A DNA stretch of 64,000 nt from Macrocystis pyrifera. Its lineage: Eukaryota; Sar; Phaeophyceae; Laminariales; Laminariaceae. The stretch is from the NCBI GenBank assembly GCA_031763025.1, contig JASSKH010000038.1, positions 909,001-973,000 on the forward strand, in the 5' to 3' direction. Under the pieces are notes generated by a model. That model saw only the letters and a list, made by a program, of their open reading frames with translations. It searched no databases and was not told the origin of the DNA. Shown here piece after piece: positions 57,484 through 64,000 of this stretch (within the stretch, counting starts at the first letter, position 1; every line of letters starts with the position of its first letter). The position numbers and the translations under genes were made by a program.

Positions 57484-60400
57484 ACTTCCTGTCGCTGTTT
57501 TGTTGACTTACTGTTGCTGTTTTGTTTCGGGGTAACCCACAAGCGTTTTAATTTTGATTAGGGGCGTGGTGTACGTTTCAGGTGTATGCCCAGCCTGCCC
57601 TTTTTGTGTTTGGTGAGTCCAAGGTCTCTGCGGGTGATTTTTTACCGTACTGAATGTCTGCGTTTTCCCTCGAAGTGACAAGACATGTGCGCAAAATTCC
57701 GGTTCATGATCCCCACACATGCCTTGACATTTCGAGGCAAGCCACACAGGTACACTATGAATGCCGTAAACCCTCCCCAGAGATCGAGGAGCCACCACCA
57801 TCAAGAGAGCCTAGGCTAGGATACACCTGACATGTACATGACGCCCGGAACATATTCAGAACGCCTTCGGGTTACTCCACTCCACCTAATAGGCAGTAGA
57901 GGACATTCTGGGAGATGATCAAGACATACCTGTCATTCCTCTACCAAGTATTTACCGAACGACACGCGTTGGGTATTTTCTCCTGTTGATTCAAAGGAGA
58001 ACGTCACCCCGACATGATGATTGGGTATTTTTCCAATCTCCCCTCTGTATGGTTTATGCTGCTTTTTTTGGGGTAACCCGAAGACAATCCGAGCCTGTTT
58101 GGGCGCGTCATGTACAGGTTAGGTGCACGCCCAGCCTACCCATTTTTTGTTTTGATTGTACCGAGGGTCTCTGGGGGTGATTTAAGGTGGTCGACGTTTC
58201 GGTTTTGCTTGTGAATGCCAAGGCATGCATGGGGAATTCCGATACGTGATTCTCACCCACGTGTGTTGGCAATTTGAAGCAATACAGGTAGTTATCTAAC
58301 GTAAAATCACCCCCAGAGACGCCGGAGCCACCACACGAAGGGTAAGCTAGGCTGCACCTAGTATGTTCATCACGCCAAAAAAAAAAATTGGATCGGGTTA
58401 GTCTATTCAAAATAGTACATTATCATTCAGGGCAAGTTCAGGGGGATGCTTGGAAAAATGGCTGTCTTTTCTCTTCCAGGTATTTACCCACGTGACTGGG
58501 TAGTGTCCTGTTGATCCCGAGGCGACATTCACCCCCAACATGATTCGGCGCGTATTTTTCGAAAACATCCCCTTGATCGATTGATACTGCGTTTTGTGGG
58601 CGTAGCCGAAGGTGTTTTGGTATTGCTTGGGGCGTCATGTACTCGTCAGGTGTGTGCCTAGCTTGCCTTTATTTTATTTGGTGCCTCCGGGGTCTCTGGG
58701 CGTGATTTCTCGGTAGTTAACGTTTACGTTTTGCCTCAAAAGGGAAAAACGTGCATGGAAAATTATCGTACGTGATTGCCGTTGCGCTGTGCAGGGGTTT
58801 CGATGTGGACCGCGTCCTATTGTGGGTTAACCGCAACTGCACCTGTACCCTCGTTGTGTAAGTAATGTACCCCCGTTGCGTTGCGTAGGCTCGTCGGTGT
58901 GGTCCGCATCCTAAATGGGTTAACCGCAACTGTACCTGCACCCTCGTTGTGTAATAATTGTATCCCCGTTGCGTTGTGTAGGGTCGTCGATGTGGTTCGC
59001 GAGGCGGCTACCAAGCACAACATCGTATTCTTGGCCTCTGCCATGAACGCCGGCCCGGCTCTGTCGACCGTCCAGGCCCCGGGAGGCTCGAGCACGGGAA
59101 TTATAGGAGTCGGGGCTTACGCGTGAGTATTTTGTTTCTCTGTTTTTTTTACTTGGTTTTCGATGTTTACCAACGATGGAGAGTGTTTCTCTTTCCCCCC
59201 GTCCTCCCCCCCCTCCCTCCCTCCCTCCCTCGTTCCCTCCCGTCGTCCTTGCCTCTCCCCTCTCCATCCCTCTGCTACCCCCTCGCCCGCGCTGCTTTTG
59301 TTGTGGTCGCTATTGGCATTTTTGTTGTTGTCGTCGTCTGTGCTGTTGCTGTCGTGGTCGTTGTTGTTGTGGTGGACGTTGTTGTTGGTCTTTTGCCTTT
59401 TTTCGTTGGTCGCTAATCCGTTCCGTCATGGTCGTTATGTGCGTCAACGTTGTCGTGGGCCGTGTTTGTTGTTTTTTTGTGTCTTTTTTCTTTTCGATCC
59501 CATCTCCGTTTTCGTCACGGTCGGTACTGGCCTTATCCTTGTCGTGGGCGTTGTTGTACGGCTTTGTGTTTTGGGTCGGTCCCGTTTCCGTTTTCTTCCG
59601 TTTGTATTGTTCTTTTGTCTCTGTTGGCTGGTGCTGGCGCTGCGATACACCTCGGATGTAACCGGCAACTGTGTTGTTTTTGCACAAAACTGCAAACGCA
59701 CAAACTCGGCACATACGCGCGAACCGGGTAACTGGCAACGTTGGGTTTTGGTACACGCGTAATTGGCAACGTTGGCTTTTGCTGCGGGTGACTGGTTACG
59801 TTGACTTTTGTGGCGTCGACCCCGTGCGGCTTTTTCCCCTCTTTTTATTCCCTTGTCCGCTACTCGTTTTCTGTGGTGCTCCGTCGTTGGTGTACTGCAT
59901 GGTCTTTCACGGTACGGTACGGTGTATGTTGTGGTATGACGTGATCACGGTATGGTGTATTATGGTATATCATATGGTATGGTATGGTATTAAACATCCT
60001 ATGCTATGGTATTTATACTGTACTGGTGTGTTTTTTGTGGTATGGTACTCTGGATTTGTATTTATTAACGTGGTATCGTGGTATGATGTTTTTTGTATTG
60101 GTGTTGTAATCGTGTGGCGTTTACAAATACGGTTACGTACCACGGTATGGTTTTGATACGGTACTCTTCTTACCGACGCAAGGGCTGTGGATGTCGCGCG
60201 CGAGGCTGTCTGCAAGCACCGCATTGTATTTGTCGCCTCCGCGGGCAACAACGGCCCGGGCCTGACCACTTCAGGGGCTCCGGGAGGCACGACTCCGGAC
60301 ATCCTCTCCGTGGGGGCATACGCGTACGTAACTTCTAGAGCTGCCACAGGCTCCTGATACCTTGGTACAAGTACTCTAGATCTCAACGTGCACTATCATG

Positions 60401-63400
60401 CCAGAGAATGTTCTTCAATGCGTGTATGTACTGACTTATTTTCCCTGGTCACTATGTCCTTCGTGTTTTAGGCTGTACATACTTCAAACGTCCGAAGGTA
60501 GGTGGGCTCTTCGTTTTTTTGAGCTGCACAAAACGTGATCGCATTTCATCTTGCGTCACCCCGACGTCCGCATGCCTCCGGAGGGAAACCTTGTATTCTG
60601 TACTAATGCTATAATAGTACTGTGGAGTATTATTTACTCAGTGCTTTCAGAAGCAACCTCGCTGTTACAGCTCGAGATTTACAGAATATCTCCACATCGC
60701 AACTATCGCACAGGAGCCCAAGCTTGATGTCGGCGTCTTTTTCTATGAGGGAGAACTTGGAGGGGGGTAATTTCACTTGGACCAGCGCAGGGCCTACTGC
60801 TGATGGAGACATCGGTGAGATTGTCTGGACAATAGATTCAAAATAGTTTTAATAATATCACCGCTTTTATACACGTCCCAACAATACGCCCACGATGTTT
60901 GCAATACGATCACAACATTCGGTCTGATCTTATCGCCACAACTCTATCAATAGTACTGTTGATGGGTTTTATCTTCTGAAAATCTCCCGCGATTCAAGCC
61001 ACATGCCTTCCCAGGGGGCGTTTAGGGCCGTCAATATCGAAAAAGGTTTTGCCTGAGTTTCCTCTTTTTCTTTGAACCAAAAAGAGGGAAAAAAGGAAGC
61101 ATTTCCTGGGTCAGAGAACTTTACAGAGGGGAAAAATTTAGGAACACTTAGATTTCCTCTCCTAGGAAATCAAAATCGGAAAATAATCAAAACAAAACGA
61201 AACAAAACAGGAAACAAATCAGGAAAAGAAGGAAAAATTAGGACTAAACACTTTTTTGAAAAATTGGGACAAAACACTTTTTTGATAATAACGGCCCTTA
61301 GTGGGGTACGAGGTAATACCGCAAATAGCGTCGAGTTCGCAAAGCAGGGGTGCTACGATCGTTTTTCGGTTTTCGATGTTTCCAGAGCGGGAAAATTGAA
61401 AACGCCGAACATTAATGCGTTTTCGGAAATACTTGATCAAGAGCCTTCCAAAAATATGTTTTTGGGCTTGAGCACCCTTTTGACATCGATGTCGAGAAAC
61501 AAGCGCCGGGAGATCATCGCTATTTGCGGCATCTGATTGGTGTGCACTCCGGGAGTGCAAGGCTACCAGTAGCATCACACGCCTCGTCGGTGCCCATTGT
61601 ACGGACGCTTTTGGCAGTGCGCTCGGCAGCCGCCTGAAGAAGCCGTGGTGACAGGTGTCTTGCCTCCCCCGCCAATGGATGCATGCCTTCCCTTGTTTTC
61701 GTCGCCGATGAGACTGTTGTCATGGCGGTATTCATATTACGGAGAAACGTATTATTGCGGGGGTCTATAGTTAACAGGACCTATGGCATACATAAAAACC
61801 TATATATTTAGGTATGTTTACTAACAATATTTGGTCCTGTTTACTATGGTCCCCCGTAATAATAATAGTAGTCATAACCAAATACTTACGGTGTGTAAAC
61901 ACATACCAGGTATTTATAGGGGGATACCTGCTTTTTGGGTCCATGGATTCTGAATAGCACAGTAGTTGGTACTGTGTGTTACCTGGTACTACGTAGTACT
62001 ATGCCGCTCCGTAGCACACGGTGGTCCCAGGTACTTTTTTTATTTATGGTGCGCCCCCAGCGCTGTTTGTTGTGTATGCTAAGGGTTCGGCTTTTGCGTC
62101 GCCTCCGAGATATACGAGTACGTGTAACATTGGACTGTAATATGCGTTGTTGTTCGTTGTCAACCGTGGCAGGCGTCAGCGTGATGGCCCCAGGGGGCGC
62201 GATTTCCCCTGTGCCCAACTGGACGCTACAGAAGAAGCAGCTGATGATGGGCACCAGCATGGCCAGTCCTAACTGCGCCGGCGTGGTCTCTCTTCTCCTT
62301 TCGGGCATGAAGCAAAGGTTTCCCGAGCAGAAACTGAGCGTGCACAGGCGAGGACACACCAAGAGCCGTTTAAAAACCAGACAAAATGAATTGCCCTTGT
62401 GATTTTGTTTGAATTTTGTACATATTTGTTGTTTTTCATGCACCACCTACGTAGGCGACTTCGGTTTACTGCTGTGAATATAGATTGTTCTCCATAGTGT
62501 ACACATGTACATGGAACTTCATGTGTAGTCGTATAGAAATAGCGACTTTGTAGTTGTGTGTATTTCGCCGTGCTGTGTTTCGTTTCGTTTTCGTTTTTCG
62601 TATTTTTTTCTTGCTTTCTGCCACGGGTATGCTTTTTTTTTGTATTTTGCGTCGCGTGTCGCGCCCGCCAGTCATTATTTGTTGTCGATGAAGGGGGCTA
62701 TGCGATAGAACGCGATTGTACAGTGTCGAAAACGCTCGTTGCGGAAACCGGGACTATTTCAGTGGTCAATACGGTATCTCGGACTCGCCTTCTCCAGGTT
62801 GTTGGAACTCCAAGTTGCATTGTTTCGCTGTTGAAATCTTGAGCAGGTACCATACATCATAGCATCGTAGTTCTTACCGGCACCACATAACTGATAGATT
62901 AGCTCATCGGCTGGCTTTTAGTTCAACCGTTTTCCTCCTTGACTTCCTCCTTGACTTCCTCCTTGACTTCCTCCCGCTCCTCTATCACCCCCTGCTCGTC
63001 TTGCTCCTCCTCCCTTCTCTCTCCCCCTCTTTCTCTTCTCCTCCTCTCTCCTTCTCCTCCTCTGCTGCCGGTAAATGTAGGGTGCGAAGGGCGCTGGAGA
63101 ACACCGCAAAACGCCTGCCGGGCCTGGATACCGTTGTGCAGGGGCAAGGCCTCGTCCAGGCGAGTTCCGTCCCCTGTGCTCTACCCCGCATACCCCGTCT
63201 CCTACCTCTCCACACTTTTATTCGTCACCTTTGTCTCCTATCCCCTACCCTCTCCCCCTTGTCCCCTACCCTCTCTGCTCCTTGTCCTCTATCCCCTCCG
63301 CCCCCTTGTCCCTTATCCCTTCTCCCCCTGTTCCCCTGTCCCCTTTCCCCTATCCTTCTTTCCCCTCTCTCATACCTCTCTCTCCCGTCTCCCTTACCCG

Positions 63401-64000
63401 TTCCCGCGGCGCGGCTTGATCATCCCAACGATGGCAGCAGCAGCGTTTCATGAATGGATTCGCGTTGTGTGAAGTAATTTTGCGCCATGATCTATTCGTT
63501 TGTGCTGGTAAGAAGAAGATTTACATCCTCTTCTCGGAAGAACTGCAAGCCCCGTGTGGTAACAAATCTGTTTGTGGCAAGGGCAGGGGTTAGCTCGCTC
63601 GCCCTTTTCGGGCCTATGAATAGCGACAAGAAACAAACGAGAAGCGCCATTTTGTCAACTGTCCTACTATTACGGGGGGCCATCGTTAACAGGACCAAAT
63701 ATTGTTAGTAAAAATAGGTAAATATATAGGTTTTTATGTATACCATAGGTCCCATTAACTATGGACCCCCGTAATACCGTATCACACTAGGGTGGTACGA
63801 TATCAAACCTCCTCGGAGGAATCTCGAAGCTGATTTTATTGACGGAGAGAGAGCAAACGCCGAGCGACGCGTCTATGCGAGGATCTCGACGAGATTACTG
63901 CCAAAACCAACACAATTGGTTGTGTGTACCGCTCTCCTTGTTTTGAAGAAAGTGGGTTTTGAAATCCATCCCAGTGGGTGTGTTGCTGCTTGCGTGAAGT
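36687..64000 (+). CDS. TPP2: Tripeptidyl peptidase II, N-terminal half (13 exons; 3' part outside the window)
   Basis: TPP2 is a giant cytosolic serine exopeptidase that removes tripeptides from peptides released by the proteasome. Joined exons align throughout with human TPP2: FPVLGLLPK at the start, Asp69 in VAILDTGVD, the long Asp-to-His insert typical of TPP2 ([49 protein letters not shown]), His307 in [24 protein letters not shown], oxyanion Asn405 in [15 protein letters not shown], and Ser492 in MGTSMASPN, ending at [17 protein letters not shown]. The last visible exon ends at 63159, near codon 548 of an expected ~1250. Exons: 36687-36926, 46714-46853, 47965-48115, 49284-49361, 50176-50382, 53007-53127, 54436-54512, 56166-56299, 58982-59122 (9a) and/or 60183-60323 (9b), 60714-60814, 62173-62347, 63081-63159. 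Phases agree at every junction. The last two donors appear to be GC rather than GT. Confidence 0.95.
37500..37820 (+). repeat. Degenerate GAGTACT/GAGTATT repeat
   Basis: Many overlapping copies of CTGAGTACTG and CGAGTATACTCGGAGTAT-like palindromes. No gene. Confidence 0.75.
38501..39563 (+). mobile_element. 1.06 kb element with inverted ends GTGTTCGGTATCG and ATATCG-rich subterminal arrays
   Basis: The left end GTGTTCGGTATCGAGAAT and right end ATTCTAGATCCGATACCGAACAC are inverted repeats. Both are followed inward by about 150 bp of GATATCGATATATCGTATC-type sequence. TA flanks both ends. An R1 repeat copy (39075-39215) is nested inside. No transposase seen, so presumably non-autonomous. Confidence 0.6.
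39075..39215 (-). repeat. R1 dispersed repeat body without tRNA head
   Basis: Similar to 4655-4790: GGATCACATAGCAGGC, CTTCCCCACTATCGTGCGTG, TTTTAATCGCGAGAGG and TTCCCTCGCGTC in the same order. Confidence 0.6.
39600..40200 (-). other. Antisense coding-like segment in TPP2 intron 1
   Basis: A single minus-strand frame stays open from about 40197 through 39600 and further through repeats. Its first 130 codons look protein-like ([46 protein letters not shown]). An acceptor-like TCTTTACAG precedes it. Below about 39800 it runs into repeat sequence. No family is recognised; it is a nested gene exon, an element relic or chance. Confidence 0.3.
40434..40625. repeat. Foldback repeat (AAATCAGGTATACC / GGTATACCTGATTT)
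   Basis: 40471-40511 and 40570-40612 are near-perfect reverse complements separated by about 58 bp. Related words (CCAAAATCAGGT.ACCTGAT) occur at 39745-39805. Confidence 0.7.
41026..41864 (+). mobile_element. 839 bp non-autonomous element, TTA target duplication (PIF/Harbinger-like)
   Basis: The ends GACCTATGCCAATGGAAACG and its inverted partner CGTTGCCATTTGGCAGCATAGGTC-like (split GCGTTGCCATTTGGC, AGCATAGGTC) form imperfect inverted repeats of about 28 bp. TTA flanks both sides exactly (41023-41025 and 41865-41867). A 3 bp TTA duplication is characteristic of PIF/Harbinger. No complete transposase; internal frames are not recognised. Confidence 0.6.
42540..42890 (+). repeat. ~110-130 bp degenerate repeat, three units
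   Basis: Each unit has AACGTT.TATTGGCCATGTAC, a CTAACGTGTGTT.CGATAGCCA-like phrase and GGAATTCC(A/G)C(C/T)GACACAC. They are near 42555, 42665 and 42795. Confidence 0.75.
43521..44129 (-). other. Long antisense open frame, unassigned
   Basis: A 202-codon minus-strand frame in TPP2 intron 1. It starts [18 protein letters not shown]-like and has a hydrophobic middle. No homologue is recognised and codon use looks AT-biased. It could be an element remnant or chance. Confidence 0.2.
45245..46045 (+). repeat. ~230 bp tandem repeat, three units, third split by a MITE
   Basis: Units begin GGTATACCTGGTATTGTGTT and end near CAGCGAAGTGAC, at about 45258, 45478 and 45708. Unit 3 is interrupted at 45813-45922 by MITE M1 copy 3. 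The 155-codon frame across units 1-2 is a repeat translation. Confidence 0.85.
45813..45922 (+). mobile_element. MITE family M1, copy 3 (nested, with empty site in sister unit)
   Basis: 110 bp flanked by TA on both sides. The sister repeat unit at about 45578 reads GTCTAGTGTACTACATAGTT, the unoccupied version of the filled site GTCTAGTGTAC-TA-[element]-TA-TATAGTTG. Confidence 0.9.
46050..46490 (+). repeat. Tandem duplication rich in GGGCGACCAGACCCC
   Basis: Blocks at about 46050-46195 and 46355-46490 share AGCCGTCC, GGGCGACCAGACCCC, GCAGGG and GAACCTGACTCG-like phrases. Confidence 0.7.
46714..46853 (+). CDS. TPP2: TPP2 exon 2
   Basis: Phase 0 start, phase 2 end: [20 protein letters not shown], then VDTSMVVKG and EIKGLSG. 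It matches VTTDGKPKIVDI.DTTGSGDV of human TPP2. Acceptor CACGGCAG, donor GTATGG. Confidence 0.94.
47045..47655 (-). mobile_element. Truncated, inverted relative of the 41026-41864 element
   Basis: Minus-strand sequence from 47655 follows the order of 41031-41720 (CAATGGGAACGCAAAGT, GATATCCGCCGGAA, CGCGTCATTAAATCTGAACG, AAATTGCGCCGCCTGC). It ends in poly-T at 47055-47116. It lacks the outer GACCTATG end. Confidence 0.6.
47965..48115 (+). CDS. TPP2: TPP2 exon 3
   Basis: One base then 50 codons: [40 protein letters not shown]. Phase 0 end at GAG|GTGTGA. It matches [27 protein letters not shown] in human. Confidence 0.95.
48510..48760 (-). repeat. Degenerate CAGCAG/GTTGTTGAC repeat
   Basis: GCAGCAGC and GTTG(C/T)(C/T)GACAGCAG words recur through TPP2 intron 3. 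Poly-Leu/Ala frames here are not genes. Confidence 0.65.
48930..49283 (+). repeat. Junction repeat: TAGGCTACCGTTGATG-type array before exon 4
   Basis: Variants such as GTAGGCTACCGTTGAA (48948) and CTAGGCAACCGTTCGT (49036), plus other TACCGTTGAT words, tile the 3' end of intron 3. They resemble the exon 4 start, CAAG|GCTACCGTGGCT. Confidence 0.5.
49284..49361 (+). CDS. TPP2: TPP2 exon 4
   Basis: Twenty-six codons, phase 0 at both ends: [20 protein letters not shown] then EKKFLQ before donor GTTTGA. Poorly conserved in the family but in the right place between the DWDKKH and DLEARAAY blocks. Confidence 0.8.
49723..49978 (+). repeat. (TAC)n microsatellite in TPP2 intron 4
   Basis: About 255 bp of CTA/TAC triplets with scattered CTG/CTT variants, like the array at 8571-8841. 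The poly-Tyr, poly-Leu and poly-Thr frames over it are artefacts. Confidence 0.95.
50176..50382 (+). CDS. TPP2: TPP2 exon 5
   Basis: Sixty-nine codons, phase 0 at both ends. [34 protein letters not shown], an acidic insert, [15 protein letters not shown] and AMTDFDK before donor GTGCGA. The Gly/Glu insert is absent from human TPP2. Confidence 0.93.
50594..51905 (+). repeat. Junction repeat: three copies of the exon 5 end plus donor inside intron 5
   Basis: The exon 5 end, GCGGTGGCCATGACGGATTT then CGACAAGGTGCGAGATGTG, recurs imperfectly near 50594-50640, 51693-51750 and 51852-51905. Each copy is preceded by TTCGC(T)CGCAGG-like sequence. The hAT-like element lies between the first and second copies. 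Confidence 0.75.
50738..51620 (+). mobile_element. 883 bp hAT-like non-autonomous element with GGGTC arrays
   Basis: Inverted ends CAGGGCTTTTCGCGGGTCA and its partner TGACCCGCGAAAAGCCCAG (18 of 19). An 8 bp target duplication, GTACTTTG at 50730-50737 and GTATTTTG at 51621-51628, has one mismatch. CAGGG ends with 8 bp duplications are typical of hAT. Inside are two arrays of about 40 bp units (CGGGTCGGGTCGGGTCAAGA plus TTTTCAAATCTC). No transposase. Confidence 0.8.
51943..52047 (+). mobile_element. MITE family M1, copy 4
   Basis: 105 bp flanked by TA on both sides, in TPP2 intron 5. Nearly identical to copy 1. Confidence 0.88.
52690..53006 (+). repeat. Junction repeat: tandem copies of the exon 6 acceptor
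   Basis: CGTCCGTTTCGCAG|CTA..G appears at the real acceptor (AG at 53006) and at AG positions about 52706, 52810 and 52922 (the last with an expanded T-run). The copy at 52810 also repeats the first exon bases CTACGGCAGCA. Spacings are about 104, 112 and 84 bp. Confidence 0.85.
53007..53127 (+). CDS. TPP2: TPP2 exon 6 with catalytic His
   Basis: Forty codons plus one base: [40 protein letters not shown], donor GTATTT. His307 is the first His of HGTHVA. Human equivalent: [28 protein letters not shown]. Confidence 0.96.
53128..53440 (+). repeat. GGTAATGGTGACGGT-type repeat starting at the exon 6 donor
   Basis: Degenerate hexa- to nonanucleotide repeats of GGTAACGGT/GGTGATGGT run from the exon 6 donor for about 300 bp of intron 6. 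Confidence 0.65.
54121..54146 (+). repeat. Poly-C tract, about 26 bp
   Basis: An uninterrupted C-run in intron 6, beside a minus-strand piece of repeat R2 (54143-54222). Confidence 0.9.
54436..54512 (+). CDS. TPP2: TPP2 exon 7
   Basis: Two bases then 25 codons: [25 protein letters not shown], donor GTACCG. The NGVAPGAQI motif is conserved in TPP2. Confidence 0.95.
54763..54900 (+). repeat. Dispersed repeat R3, copy 2
   Basis: Matches 4962-5085 over GTCGAGCGAT..CTCCACGAGA, CCGTTTTCGTTGTG and GAAAATCGGCTC. It is followed directly by R2 copy 2. Confidence 0.6.
54913..55197 (+). repeat. Dispersed repeat R2, copy 2
   Basis: About 285 bp related to 1954-2235 (see that entry). Confidence 0.7.
55239..55346 (-). 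mobile_element. MITE family M1, copy 5 (inverted)
   Basis: 108 bp, TA flanks, subterminal AAATATT phrase near the left end showing the opposite orientation to copies 1-4. Confidence 0.85.
55998..56115 (+). repeat. C-rich tract with CACCTCCCACCCCCCTCCGC repeats
   Basis: A C-run of about 23 followed by roughly three CCCATCCAC(A)CCCCACACCTCCC units, acting as or beside the polypyrimidine region of exon 8. Confidence 0.8.
56166..56299 (+). CDS. TPP2: TPP2 exon 8
   Basis: Forty-four codons plus [41 protein letters not shown]. Strong acceptor CGCCTTCCAG and donor GTAAGC. Matches IGDTRLSTMETGTGLIRAM of human. Confidence 0.96.
56640..58981 (+). repeat. TPP2 intron 8: ~530 bp tandem repeats between exon 9 acceptor arrays
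   Basis: A ~530 bp unit, recognisable by TTGGGGCGTCATG..TGTATGCC(T/C)AGCC, is repeated about four times (near 56974, 57559, 58095, 58625). Both ends carry 93-95 bp repeats with the exon 9 acceptor (GTTGCG..GTAGG..TCGTCGATGTGG): near 56662 and 56757 on the left; 58781, 58874 and 58968 on the right, the last being the real acceptor. Confidence 0.8.
57407..57482 (+). repeat. Poly-C tract, 76 bp
   Basis: Seventy-six uninterrupted C within the intron 8 repeat field. The length in the genome may differ, since such tracts are prone to replication and sequencing slippage. Confidence 0.9.
58982..59122 (+). CDS. TPP2: TPP2 exon 9a (upstream copy of the duplicated oxyanion-hole exon)
   Basis: 141 bp; starts with one base and ends with two (phase 2/2). 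Encodes [45 protein letters not shown]. Acceptor TTGTGTAG, donor GTGAGT. Asn405 is kept, but its neighbours are Met404 and Ala406 instead of Gly and Asn. Confidence 0.88.
60183..60323 (+). CDS. TPP2: TPP2 exon 9b (downstream copy of the duplicated oxyanion-hole exon)
   Basis: 141 bp, same phases as 9a. Encodes [44 protein letters not shown]. Acceptor CCGACGCAAG, donor GTACGT. SAGNNGP is the family consensus. 28 of 46 residues match 9a in my alignment by eye. Confidence 0.92.
60714..60814 (+). CDS. TPP2: TPP2 exon 10
   Basis: One base, 33 codons, one base: [33 protein letters not shown], donor GTGAGA. Most TPP2 proteins have SSRGP where this has TSAGP. Confidence 0.94.
61755..61859 (+). mobile_element. 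MITE family M1, copy 6
   Basis: 105 bp, TA flanks, in TPP2 intron 10. Confidence 0.87.
62173..62347 (+). CDS. TPP2: TPP2 exon 11 with catalytic Ser
   Basis: Completes a Gly, then [40 protein letters not shown] and [15 protein letters not shown]. Ser492 lies in GTSMASP. The donor is GC (CACAG|GCGAGG), because only this end joins in frame to RRALENTA of exon 12. Confidence 0.95.
62938..63070 (+). repeat. CT-rich tract with TCCTCCTTGACT repeats before exon 12
   Basis: Four copies of CTCCTTGACTTC then mixed CTCCTCT sequence, a long polypyrimidine region upstream of the exon 12 acceptor. Confidence 0.8.
63081..63159 (+). CDS. TPP2: TPP2 exon 12, last exon seen
   Basis: One base plus 26 codons: [26 protein letters not shown], then a GC donor (CCAG|GCGAGT). 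Human: [26 protein letters not shown]. Confidence 0.93.
63670..63774 (-). mobile_element. MITE family M1, copy 7 (inverted)
   Basis: 105 bp, TA flanks, opposite orientation to copy 1, in the TPP2 intron that runs off the window. Confidence 0.87.
63861..63990 (+). repeat. Dispersed repeat R3, copy 3
   Basis: AAACGCCGAGCGACG..TCTCGACGAGAT matches 4962-5085; the right half is more diverged. Confidence 0.5.

Overview
The window is nuclear DNA from an intron-rich eukaryote with a large, repeat-laden genome. Two conserved genes are split into exons of 60 to 240 bp and diluted about tenfold by introns full of microsatellites, minisatellites, MITEs, a LINE fragment and tRNA-headed repeats. A short interstitial TTAGGG-type tract, small GC-rich exons and two probable GC-AG introns would suit a heterokont alga such as a brown alga. 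That assignment is a guess: no taxon-diagnostic gene is present.

Left third (782 to about 18.5 kb, minus strand): a SUMO-specific cysteine protease of the Ulp1/SENP/ESD4 family (peptidase C48). Its catalytic domain can be read over six exons with His, Asp, the oxyanion Gln and Cys all present. Eight upstream exons encode an unconserved N-terminal part, and every junction in the chain keeps reading phase. Its 5' end is not resolved. A coding-looking minus-strand segment at 35.4-35.7 kb may be a distant 5' exon of this gene or part of another gene.

Middle (about 19 to 36 kb): gene-poor. It holds a 5'-truncated LINE endonuclease fragment, an unusual interleaved inverted repeat, a foldback element with an alanine-codon-rich core, tRNA-headed dispersed repeats and many degenerate tandem repeats.

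Right part (36,687 to beyond the right edge, plus strand): the N-terminal half of tripeptidyl peptidase II (TPP2), the giant cytosolic subtilisin-like protease. Thirteen exons carry the Asp, His, oxyanion Asn and Ser of the active site. Intron 1 is 9.8 kb and carries several transposon-like elements. The rest of the gene lies outside the window.

Main discovery candidates. (1) In both genes, many introns contain tandem arrays whose unit is a copy of the neighbouring exon-intron junction: the last bases of the exon plus the donor, or the acceptor plus the first bases of the exon. I count about ten cases, with units from 3 to about 180 bp. (2) TPP2 exon 9, which carries the oxyanion-hole Asn, exists as two tandem copies of exactly the same length and phase, and they differ at the residues flanking that Asn. 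(3) A 105-110 bp MITE family with TA target duplications is present in seven copies; one sits inside a tandem repeat whose sister unit preserves the empty site. The two genes are not known to act in one pathway. They share only divergent orientation and the junction-repeat habit.
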